Source: Novimethylophilus sp036504375
GTDB lineage: Bacteria > Pseudomonadota > Gammaproteobacteria > Burkholderiales > Methylophilaceae
Reading direction: 5' to 3'
Assembly: GCF_036504375.1 (NCBI RefSeq)
Contig: NZ_DASXVH010000086.1
Location: 1-6,719 of the forward strand
DNA length: 6,719 bases
Of the stretch, positions 1 through 5,822 are shown piece after piece; the stretch's first letter is position 1, and each line of letters opens with the position of its first letter. Below the pieces are notes generated by a model. It was not told the DNA's origin. It was given only the letters and a program-made list of their open reading frames with translations, and searched no databases. The translations under genes and the position numbers were made by a program.

Positions 1-2018
1 GCGTGCTGTGGCACATCTTCAAGAACGGCTGGGAGGACAAGCAGTTCATCCACGACCGCGTTTACGGCATGGATGAGGTGCGTAAGGAAGTGGAGCAGTG
101 GACGCCGGACAAGGTGCACGATGTCACCGGCATTCCGGAAGCGGAAATCCACCAGGTCGCCAGAACGCTGCACGAGAACCGCCCCGGCACCGTGGTGTGG
201 TGCATGGGCATCACCCAGCACACGGTGGGCAATGCCAACACCCGCGCGCTGTGCATTCTGCAACTGGCGCTGGGCAACCTCGGCATGCCGGGCGGCGGCA
301 CCAATATCTTCCGCGGCCACGACAACGTGCAGGGCGCGACCGACATCGGCCCCAATCCCGAATCCCTGCCCGCCTATTACGGCCTCGCGGAAGGCGCCTG
401 GAAGCACTGGTGTGCGGTGTGGGGTGTGGATTACGAGTGGGTGGAGTCGCGCTACGCTTCCAAGGATCTGATGGAAAAGCCCGGCATACCGGTGTCGCGC
501 TGGATAGACGGCGTGCTGGAAGCCAGCGAACATATCGACCAGGGGCCCAACCTGCGCGCGGTGCTGTACTGGGGCATGGCCGCCAACAGCCAGACGCGCG
601 GCGCGGAAATGAAAAAGGCGATGGAGAAGCTGGATCTGCTGGTGGTGATCGACCCCTATCCGGCAGCGGCCGCGGTAATGCACGACCGCAAGGGCGATAC
701 CTATCTGCTGCCTGCGGCGACGCAGTTCGAGACGCGCGGCTCGGTGACGGCTTCCAACCGTTCGATGCAATGGCGTGAGCAGGTGATCGAGCCCTTGTTC
801 GAATCGCAGCCCGACCACGTGATCATGTACGCGCTGGCGAAGAAGTTCGGTTTCGAGCAGGAGCTGTGCAAGAACATTAAAGTCACGAAGAGCAGGCAGG
901 GCTGGGACGAGCCGGATATCGAGGACACACTGCGCGAGATCAATCGCGGCGCCTGGAGCATAGGCATGAGCGGGCAGTCGCCGGAGCGCCTCAAGCTGCA
1001 CATGAAATACGCGCACACCTTCGACGTCACCACGCTACAGGCCGGGGACGGCCCTTGCGCCGGCGAATATTACTGCCTGCCGTGGCCGTGCTGGGGCACG
1101 CCGGAAATGAAGCATCCGGGTACGCCGATACTCTATGATTTATCCAGGGAAGTGAAGGACGGCGGCCTGCCGTTCCGCGCCAATTTCGGCGTGGAGCGCG
1201 GCGGGGTGAGCCTGCTGGCCGAGGACGGCTCGCATACGCTGAACTCCGAGCTCGACGGCGGCTATCCGGAGTTCGATCATGTGCTGCTTAAAAAGCTGGG
1301 TTGGTGGAACGACCTGATCGATGCCGAGAAACAGGCCGCGGAAGGCAGGAACTGGAAGACCGACCCCTCCGGCGGCATCATCCGCGTCGCCATCAAGCAC
1401 GGCTGCGCGCCGTTCGGCAATGCCAAGGCGCGGGCGGTGGTGTGGAATTTTCCCGATCCGGTGCCGGTGCACCGCGAGCCGTTGTATACCTCGCGCGCCG
1501 ACCTGGTTGACAAATACCCGGCACAGAAGGACCTGAAGACCTTCTGGCGCCTGCCGACGCTGTATCAGTCGGTGCAGCAAGCCAACAAGCACGCGAGCAA
1601 GGATTACCCGATCACGCTCACCAGCGGCCGATTGGTGGAATACGAGGGCGGCGGCGAGGAAACGCGCTCCAACCCGTGGCTGGCGGAACTGCAGCAGGAG
1701 ATGTTCTGCGAGATCAACCCCAGGGATGCTGCGACGCAGGGGGTGGTCAACAACGACTACATCTGGGTGGAGACGCCAACCAAGGCGCGCATCAAGGTGC
1801 GCGCGATGCTGACGGAAAGGGTAGCGCCGGGCGTCGCCTTCATGCCCTACCATTTCGGCGGCTGGTGGCAGGGCCGCGATCTGCTCGATAAATATCCGGA
1901 AGGCGCGGCACCGTTCGTGCGCGGCGAAGCGGTCAACACCGCGACCACCTACGGCTACGACTCGGTGACGATGATGCAGGAGACCAAAGTGACGCTGTGC
2001 AGATTTGAGAAGGCATGA
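1..2018 (+). CDS. fdhA: Respiratory formate dehydrogenase, large molybdopterin-binding catalytic subunit (5' end missing)
   Basis: This is the catalytic subunit of a membrane-linked formate dehydrogenase, which oxidises formate to CO2 at a Mo/W-bis-MGD centre, normally in the periplasm after Tat export. The frame is open at the left edge (codons in phase with base 3), so about 671 residues are visible. By analogy with the family, a few hundred N-terminal residues with the [4Fe-4S] cluster and the catalytic Cys or Sec are missing. Visible family motifs include GMPGGGTNIFRGHDNVQGA near residues 94-112. Arg104 in it probably matches the active-site Arg333 of E. coli FdhF (recalled, not aligned). 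TASNRSMQWRE follows at 249-259. The C-terminal dinucleotide-binding domain runs from about residue 535 (YPITLTSGR) to the end. The motif wording resembles the Shewanella/epsilonproteobacterial FdhA type more than E. coli FdnG. The FeS and cytochrome b partners follow directly. Another DMSO-reductase-family enzyme is unlikely. The upstream GTG at base 3 is not the true start. Confidence 0.93.
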   Translation, partial: VLWHIFKNGWEDKQFIHDRVYGMDEVRKEVEQWTPDKVHDVTGIPEAEIHQVARTLHENRPGTVVWCMGITQHTVGNANTRALCILQLALGNLGMPGGGTNIFRGHDNVQGATDIGPNPESLPAYYGLAEGAWKHWCAVWGVDYEWVESRYASKDLMEKPGIPVSRWIDGVLEASEHIDQGPNLRAVLYWGMAANSQTRGAEMKKAMEKLDLLVVIDPYPAAAAVMHDRKGDTYLLPAATQFETRGSVTASNRSMQWREQVIEPLFESQPDHVIMYALAKKFGFEQELCKNIKVTKSRQGWDEPDIEDTLREINRGAWSIGMSGQSPERLKLHMKYAHTFDVTTLQAGDGPCAGEYYCLPWPCWGTPEMKHPGTPILYDLSREVKDGGLPFRANFGVERGGVSLLAEDGSHTLNSELDGGYPEFDHVLLKKLGWWNDLIDAEKQAAEGRNWKTDPSGGIIRVAIKHGCAPFGNAKARAVVWNFPDPVPVHREPLYTSRADLVDKYPAQKDLKTFWRLPTLYQSVQQANKHASKDYPITLTSGRLVEYEGGGEETRSNPWLAELQQEMFCEINPRDAATQGVVNNDYIWVETPTKARIKVRAMLTERVAPGVAFMPYHFGGWWQGRDLLDKYPEGAAPFVRGEAVNTATTYGYDSVTMMQETKVTLCRFEKA

Positions 2019-2020
2019 GT

Positions 2021-2074
2021 AACCGCCGATACACGCCGGTATTCTTTAGGTTTTATCTGCGTTCATCCGCGGTT
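2021..2074. repeat. Imperfect palindrome between fdhA and fdhB, possible dispersed repeat copy
   Basis: The left arm AACCGCCGATACACGCCGGT (2021-2040) and the right arm ATCTGCGTTCATCCGCGGTT (2055-2074) are inverted repeats matching at 15 of 20 positions, separated by 14 bases. Extending by one base pair and allowing one G-U pair gives 17 of 21 pairs in RNA. Each arm contains two near-copies of a roughly 10-base unit of the form (A)CGC-GAT. It fills most of the 72-bp gap between two genes of one operon, so it would be transcribed and could fold in the mRNA. No T-run follows, so it does not look like an intrinsic terminator. From memory, motifs of the kind ACCGCAGAT-ACGCAGAT recur between genes of many environmental bacteria. 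That recollection is unverified. Confidence 0.55.
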
Positions 2075-2090
2075 TATTAAAGGTTTAAGC

Positions 2091-2732
2091 ATGGCGAGAA
2101 TGAAATTCATCTGTGACGTCGAGCGCTGCATCGAATGCAACGCCTGCGTCACCGCGTGCAAGAACGAGCACGAGGTGCCGTGGGGCGTCAACCGCCGCCG
2201 CGTGATCGTCGTCAACGATGGCCAGCCCGGCGAGAAGTCCATCTCCACCGCCTGCATGCACTGCACCGATGCGCCCTGCATGGCGGTGTGTCCGGTCAAC
2301 TGTTTTTACAAGACCGAGGAAGGCGTGGTGCTGCACGACAAGGATATGTGCATAGGCTGCGGCTACTGCTCCTACGCCTGCCCGTTCGATGCGCCGCAGT
2401 TCCCGAACTCGGCCGGCAAGGAGCCGGCCGCGGCCGCCACCGACCTGTTCGGCGCACGCGGCAAGATGGACAAGTGCACGTTCTGCGCCGGCGGGCCCGA
2501 AGAGAACGGTTCCGGGGAGGAATTCAGGAAATACGGCCGCAATCGCCTGGCCGAAGGCAAGCTGCCGCTGTGCGCGGAAATGTGCTCGACCAAGGCGCTG
2601 CTCGCGGGCGATTCTATCGTGATCTCGCATATCCTCGAGGAGCGTGCCGAGGTGCGCGGCTACGGCGACGAAAAATGGGGCTGGAATCTGGCCTACGGGC
2701 GGCCGGAAAATGCGGGAGCGGACAAGAAATGA
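2091..2732 (+). CDS. fdhB: Formate dehydrogenase iron-sulfur (beta) subunit, four [4Fe-4S] clusters
   Basis: This is the electron-transfer subunit that carries electrons from the molybdenum subunit to the cytochrome b subunit. The 213-residue protein contains the sixteen cysteines expected for four [4Fe-4S] clusters of the DmsB/FdnH type: Cys13/16/19/23, Cys55/58/63/67, Cys87/90/93/97 and Cys129/132/161/165. Cys8 and Cys71 are additional. The start ATG is preceded by AAAGG (2079-2083) at 7 bases. It has no signal peptide, as usual for a subunit exported as a passenger with a Tat-targeted partner. Unlike E. coli FdnH (about 290 residues), it ends at residue 213 without a C-terminal transmembrane anchor, so membrane attachment must come from the gamma subunit. 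The stop overlaps the next start (ATGA, 2729-2732). Assignment to formate dehydrogenase instead of another DMSO-reductase-family enzyme rests on the upstream gene. Confidence 0.93.
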   Translation: MARMKFICDVERCIECNACVTACKNEHEVPWGVNRRRVIVVNDGQPGEKSISTACMHCTDAPCMAVCPVNCFYKTEEGVVLHDKDMCIGCGYCSYACPFDAPQFPNSAGKEPAAAATDLFGARGKMDKCTFCAGGPEENGSGEEFRKYGRNRLAEGKLPLCAEMCSTKALLAGDSIVISHILEERAEVRGYGDEKWGWNLAYGRPENAGADKK

Positions 2733-2953
2733 CGAAGCTGGCGTTATGTCTGCTGCTGGCATGCGGCTTGGCCGGCTGCGGTGAATACAAGGGCCTGGTG
2801 CCGTATGAAAATGGCGCATTTCAGGGCAAGCACGACCAGCGCGTCTGGGATAGCGCGCGCTTCGGCCACCAGAAGGAGGTATGGGTCGAGGTCATCCACG
2901 CCCGCAACCTGCAGCAGAACGAATACCGCCGCACCGATTATCAGGAGCCATAA
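2729..2953 (+). CDS. Small lipoprotein of unknown function inside the formate dehydrogenase operon
   Basis: I do not recognise this 74-residue protein. It starts with a short Lys-containing n-region and a hydrophobic stretch ending in a clear lipobox, Leu14-Ala15-Gly16-Cys17, predicting cleavage before Cys17 and lipidation. Gly follows Cys17 instead of Asp, which by the E. coli rule favours the outer membrane, though this rule is not universal. The mature part, about 58 residues, is polar and charged with aromatic residues (for example VWDSARFGHQKEVWVEV at about 39-55) and has no cysteine beyond the lipidated one. GGGAG at 2714-2718 lies 10 bases before the ATG, and the start overlaps the fdhB stop (ATGA), indicating translational coupling. 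The stop is directly followed by the fdhC start. Its position between beta and gamma subunits suggests an assembly factor or accessory subunit. That is inference from context only. Confidence 0.82.
   Translation: MTKLALCLLLACGLAGCGEYKGLVPYENGAFQGKHDQRVWDSARFGHQKEVWVEVIHARNLQQNEYRRTDYQEP
2943..2947 (+). promoter_or_regulatory. Shine-Dalgarno sequence that fixes a GTG start for fdhC
   Basis: AGGAG lies 7 bases upstream of GTG 2955-2957, inside the last codons of the lipoprotein gene. The GTG begins a typical signal peptide, whereas the in-frame ATG at 2781 would add 58 residues that overlap the lipoprotein gene and look like out-of-frame translation (rich in Arg, Ser, Thr and Ala). Confidence 0.75.
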
Positions 2954-2954
2954 G

Positions 2955-3938
2955 GTGTTGAAAAAGATATGTCTTGCGCTGATTCTGGGCGCATTGCTGC
3001 TCGCCGCGCAGGCGGCAGACAAGCCTGTGCCGGCGGTGGACGCCACCACCGAGGCCACCCCGTACAGTGCCGAAGCGCAGAAGTCGCCGCCGTCGGAAGC
3101 CATGCGCCGCGCCGAGTCCGGCGCGACCCATTACACCCAGTCGCGCAACCGTGAAGCCGGCGTGTTCCAGCAGGCGGAAGGGCAAAAGTGGCGCACGGTG
3201 CACAACGGCCCCGTCACGTTTTACGGCGGCTGGTTGCTGGTGCTGGTGCCGCTCTTGATCCTGGGCTATTACGCGATATTCGGTCCGATGCGCGTGCATG
3301 ATCCGCTGACCGGCCGCATGATGCAGCGCTTCGAGACTTGGGAACGCTATATCCACTGGACCACGGCCATCTGTTTCGTGACGCTGGGGCTGACCGGCAT
3401 CATCATCCTGTTCGGCAAGCATATTTTCATCCCGGTGATCGGCCATGAAGCATTTTCGTGGGTCGCCGTTATCGCCAAGAACCTGCACAACCTCGTCGGG
3501 CCGCTGTTTTTCGTATCCATCGTCATGCTGTTCAGACGCTTCGTCAAATACAACCTGTGGCAGCGATTCGACTGGCAGTGGCTGCTGCACGCGCCCAGCA
3601 TCCTGCGCGGCAAAATGAATGTGCCCAGCGATAAATTCAACGCCGCGGAGAAAATGTGGTTCTGGATGGGCGTATGTCTGTTCGGGCTCATCGTCAGCCT
3701 GTCGGGCTTCGTGTTGGACTTCCCCAATTTCGAGCAGGGGCGCCATGCGATGCAGATCGCCAATCTGATCCACGGCATAGGTGCGATTTTGTTCATCAGC
3801 GCGGCTTTCGGCCACATCTATATGGGCACGATAGGCGCGGAAGGTGCGTTCAAGGCGATGCAAACCGGCATGGTGGACCAAGCCTGGGCCAAAGAGCACC
3901 ACGAACTCTGGTACGAAAAAGAGAAGTCGAAGCCATGA
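2955..3938 (+). CDS. fdhC: Formate dehydrogenase cytochrome b (gamma) subunit
   Basis: This is the membrane diheme cytochrome b that anchors the complex and passes electrons to quinone. From GTG 2955 the protein has 327 residues. A signal peptide (KK at 3-4, hydrophobic core, AQA at 18-20) leads into about 70 predicted periplasmic residues. Five hydrophobic segments follow, at about 93-110, 134-155, 174-194, 236-256 and 270-291. The four heme-ligand histidines expected from E. coli FdnI are present: His134 (YIHW), His178 (NLHN), His273 (LIHG) and His287 (FGHIYMG). The 14-residue spacing of the last pair equals that of FdnI His155/His169 (recalled). It is longer than FdnI (about 217 residues) because of the signal peptide, extension and extra first helix, as in the longer FdhC class. 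The start has a good ribosome binding site, and the stop overlaps the next gene (ATGA, 3935-3938). Confidence 0.92.
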   Translation: MLKKICLALILGALLLAAQAADKPVPAVDATTEATPYSAEAQKSPPSEAMRRAESGATHYTQSRNREAGVFQQAEGQKWRTVHNGPVTFYGGWLLVLVPLLILGYYAIFGPMRVHDPLTGRMMQRFETWERYIHWTTAICFVTLGLTGIIILFGKHIFIPVIGHEAFSWVAVIAKNLHNLVGPLFFVSIVMLFRRFVKYNLWQRFDWQWLLHAPSILRGKMNVPSDKFNAAEKMWFWMGVCLFGLIVSLSGFVLDFPNFEQGRHAMQIANLIHGIGAILFISAAFGHIYMGTIGAEGAFKAMQTGMVDQAWAKEHHELWYEKEKSKP

Positions 3939-4180
3939 AGCCTCAAATCTTGATGCTGGTTGCCATGCTGTGTTCGGTAGAGGCGCTGGCCAAACTGCCG
4001 CCGCCGACGCCGGAAGAGGCTGCCAAGAAACAGATCGCAGCCGAGAAAAAGGTCAAGGACGAAGATGCCGCCAAGGAAGCGCTCGCCAAGGCGCAGGATA
4101 GGGTGGCGCAACGCTATCGGGCCATCCGCAAGAACGCGCCGCTGCCGGTGCCTGTAGTCGCGCCTGCAACGAAGAAATAG
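3935..4180 (+). CDS. Small Lys/Ala-rich exported protein of unknown function, formate dehydrogenase operon
   Basis: I do not recognise this 81-residue protein. The N-terminus looks like a Sec signal peptide (Lys2, hydrophobic to about residue 15, ALA at 17-19), with likely cleavage before Lys20. After a proline-rich LPPPTP segment (21-26), residues about 27-66 are rich in Ala, Lys and Glu without helix breakers. They should form a long charged helix or coiled coil, ending in a basic patch (RYRAIRK, 60-66) and a Pro/Val/Ala-rich tail. There are no metal-binding or catalytic motifs. GAGAAG (3921-3926) precedes the ATG by 8 bases and the start overlaps the fdhC stop (ATGA), so translation is probably coupled. 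A periplasmic assembly or stabilising factor for the dehydrogenase is plausible but inferred only from position. Low-complexity composition would make homology searches weak. Confidence 0.75.
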   Translation: MKPQILMLVAMLCSVEALAKLPPPTPEEAAKKQIAAEKKVKDEDAAKEALAKAQDRVAQRYRAIRKNAPLPVPVVAPATKK

Positions 4181-4190
4181 GGCACAAGCA

Positions 4191-4775
4191 ATGATCCAGC
4201 GCGGGCTTGGGGTAAGCCGGAATGTCATTTTTGCATTGTGCTTGTGTTTTGCGAGTGCCGCGTTCGCTTTCGACCCGGGCGCCGGGAAATCTGCCGTAAG
4301 TTCATCCGCAACGGTGAAGGCGGTGTTTACGCCGCAGGATGACGTAGCCGGGCAGATCGCCGATGCGGTGCGGCATGCCCGCCGCCAGATATTGGTGCAG
4401 GCATTCTCGTTCACTCACGACGGTATTGCCCAATCGCTGATCGACGCCCACAAGCGCGGCGTCGAGGTCAAACTGATCGCCGACCGCGAGCAGACCGAGA
4501 AAATGGATCACGGTCAGGTGCCGCGCATCGCCGCTGCCGGCGTACCGGTATGGCTTGATGGCGAACACCAGAGCGCGCACAACAAGGTAATGGTAATCGA
4601 CGCTGGCACGCCGGCAGCGATGGTCATCACCGGCTCGTTCAATTTCACCAAGGCGGCGCAGTATAAAAACGCGGAAAATGTGGTTTTCCTGGGCAGCAGC
4701 GAACAACTGGCGGATGCTTACGCGCGCAATTGGCAATCGCATCTAGTACACTCCCAACCTTTAAGAATTCACTAA
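4191..4775 (+). CDS. Exported phospholipase D/Nuc-family nuclease-like protein, single HKD motif
   Basis: This 194-residue protein belongs to the phospholipase D superfamily, closest in form to the Nuc endonuclease, which acts on phosphodiester bonds as a dimer with one HKD motif per subunit. The motif is complete: His130, Lys132 and Asp137 (HNKVMVID), followed by Gly148-Ser149-Phe150-Asn151. The Asp-to-Gly gap is 10 residues, against 6 in the Nuc sequence I recall, so there is a small insertion (AGTPAAMVIT). The conserved upstream part (ILVQAFSFTHDGIAQSL, about 67-83) and GVEVKLIAD (90-98) are also present. A signal peptide ends at AFA (24-26), placing the protein in the periplasm or outside. 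AGGG at 4179-4182 gives 8-base spacing to the ATG. It starts 10 bp after the formate dehydrogenase genes and ends 10 bp before ribH, with no obvious functional link to either. Substrate (DNA, RNA or lipid) cannot be told from sequence. Confidence 0.88.
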   Translation: MIQRGLGVSRNVIFALCLCFASAAFAFDPGAGKSAVSSSATVKAVFTPQDDVAGQIADAVRHARRQILVQAFSFTHDGIAQSLIDAHKRGVEVKLIADREQTEKMDHGQVPRIAAAGVPVWLDGEHQSAHNKVMVIDAGTPAAMVITGSFNFTKAAQYKNAENVVFLGSSEQLADAYARNWQSHLVHSQPLRIH

Positions 4776-4785
4776 GAGAAATAGC

Positions 4786-5235
4786 ATGAAAGAAATCGAA
4801 CAAAACCTGGACGGCAAAGGGCTGCGTATCGGCATCGTGCTGTCGCGCTTCAATGCCGACATCGGCGACGGCCTGTTGAGCGCCTGCAAGGCCGAACTGC
4901 ACAAGCTCGGCGTGGCTGACGCCGACATCACGCTGGCGACCGTGCCGGGTGCGCTGGAAACGCCGCTGGTGCTGCACACGATGGCGAACAGCGAGCAATT
5001 CGACGGCTTGATCGCACTGGGCGCGATTATCCGCGGCGAGACCTACCACTTCGAAGTGGTTGCCAACGAATCCGCGCGCGGTGTATCCGAAGTGCAGCTG
5101 GAAACCGGCATCCCGGTCGCCAATGCCATTCTCACCACCGAAGACGACGACCAGGCACTGGCGCGCATGTCGGTCAAGGGCGCGGAAGCCGCGCAAGTCG
5201 TCATCGAAATGATCAATCTGCTGAGGTCGCTATGA
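4786..5235 (+). CDS. ribH: 6,7-dimethyl-8-ribityllumazine synthase
   Basis: This enzyme performs the penultimate step of riboflavin synthesis in the cytoplasm. It condenses 5-amino-6-ribitylamino-uracil with 3,4-dihydroxy-2-butanone 4-phosphate, usually as a pentamer or a 60-mer. The 149-residue length is normal. Substrate-site segments are all present: RFN at 21-23 (Phe22), VPGALE at 53-58, GAIIRGETYHFE at 79-90 with catalytic His88, and LTTED at 116-120. Arg127 sits where the phosphate-binding arginine lies in the Bacillus enzyme (recalled numbering, same positions for His88 and Arg127). A modest AAGAGA (4774-4779) precedes the ATG by 6 bases. The gene is coupled to nusB by an ATGA overlap, a frequent pairing in proteobacteria. 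Other riboflavin genes are not in view, and no FMN riboswitch is visible upstream since only 10 bp separate it from the nuclease gene. Confidence 0.97.
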   Translation: MKEIEQNLDGKGLRIGIVLSRFNADIGDGLLSACKAELHKLGVADADITLATVPGALETPLVLHTMANSEQFDGLIALGAIIRGETYHFEVVANESARGVSEVQLETGIPVANAILTTEDDDQALARMSVKGAEAAQVVIEMINLLRSL

Positions 5236-5711
5236 GTGAACAGCAAGCACAGGAAGCTAAACCCGGCCGCAACCGCCGGTTGTCGCGCGAACTGGTGCTC
5301 AAAGGCCTGTACCAGCAGTTCCTGAGCGGCAACAGCGCAGCGGCAATACTGCGCAACCTGGCCGAGGACAGCACCTTCGCGCGCGCCGACCAGGCTTATT
5401 GCAAGACGCTGATGAACGGCGTGCTGGAGAATCTGCCGGGGCTGGACGCCAAGCTTGCCGGTTTCGTCGACCGCAAGGTGGAGGAGTTGAGCCCGATCGA
5501 ACATGCGATCCTGTGCATCGCCGGGTATGAGCTTGCCTTCGACGCGGATATTCCCTATCGCGTCGCGATCAACGAAGCGATTGAACTCGCCAAGCGCTAC
5601 GGCGGTGCCGATGGCCATAAATACGTCAACGGCGTACTGGACCGCCTGGCCGCCGACCTGCGGCCGGAAGAAGTCCAGAAGCGCCAGGCGGTGAGCAGAA
5701 AGAAAACTTGA
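5232..5711 (+). CDS. nusB: Transcription antitermination factor NusB
   Basis: NusB is a small all-helical RNA-binding protein that pairs with NusE (ribosomal protein S10) on boxA to prevent premature termination, mainly of rRNA operons. The 159-residue protein carries the family marks: RRLSRELVLKGLYQ at 15-28 near the N-terminus, SPIEHAILCIAGYEL at 87-101, and the highly conserved IPYRVAINEAIELAKRYGG followed by DGHKYVNGVLDRLA (about 107-140). There is a short unstructured N-terminal tail and a basic C-terminus. GAGG at 5223-5226 lies 5 bases before the ATG, which overlaps the ribH stop (5232-5235), so the two are presumably co-translated. Downstream there is an inverted repeat in the gap before fur, but no clear intrinsic terminator. 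Confidence 0.97.
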   Translation: MSEQQAQEAKPGRNRRLSRELVLKGLYQQFLSGNSAAAILRNLAEDSTFARADQAYCKTLMNGVLENLPGLDAKLAGFVDRKVEELSPIEHAILCIAGYELAFDADIPYRVAINEAIELAKRYGGADGHKYVNGVLDRLAADLRPEEVQKRQAVSRKKT

Positions 5712-5718
5712 ACCGGCA

Positions 5719-5786
5719 GGGAACACGGGAAACAATCAGGAAATTTCTGTAAATCAGTGCATGGGATTTTCCCCGTGTTTCCCGTG
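5719..5786. repeat. Quasi-palindromic repeat between nusB and fur
   Basis: CACGGGAAACA at 5724-5734 is matched exactly in inverted orientation by TGTTTCCCGTG at 5776-5786. In a shifted register, 5719-5737 (GGGAACACGGGAAACAATC) also pairs with 5765-5783 (GATTTTCCCCGTGTTTCCC) if two single-base gaps are allowed. Both arms therefore contain a short unit (about CACGGGAAA) in near-tandem copies. The spacer of about 40 bases is AT-richer. A pyrimidine-rich stretch with a run of Ts (5794-5802) begins only 8 bases beyond the second arm, so a weak terminator role for nusB cannot be excluded, but the long loop argues against it. It is an intergenic, low-complexity, repeat-like element of unknown role. 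Confidence 0.55.
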
Positions 5787-5822
5787 GTAAATTGCTTCTT
5801 TTGAGGGTACCATCACCCCATC

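Noticed and set aside
1140..1853. Long open frame of 237 codons on the minus strand within fdhA
   Set aside because: It lies entirely opposite a strongly conserved coding region. High GC at third positions produces such open antisense frames, and the product has no recognisable motif.
2085..2819. Open frame of 244 codons on the minus strand across fdhB
   Set aside because: It is a shadow of the cysteine-rich FeS subunit, with low-complexity Ala/Arg/His composition and no domain.
2892..3902. Open frame of 336 codons on the minus strand opposite fdhC
   Set aside because: It mirrors the cytochrome b gene. Its His/Arg/Gln-rich product is typical of antisense translation, and there is no plausible ribosome binding site or operon context.
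4730..4766. TTGGCA (4730-4735) as a -35 box for a ribH promoter
   Set aside because: The nearest -10-like sequences, TACACT and TTAAGA, lie 11 and 25 bases away, so no acceptable spacing exists.
5803..5818. Hairpin GGGT/ACCC that could mask the fur ribosome binding site
   Set aside because: The stem is only four base pairs and the purine-rich site is itself 15 bases from the start, so a regulatory claim is not supported.
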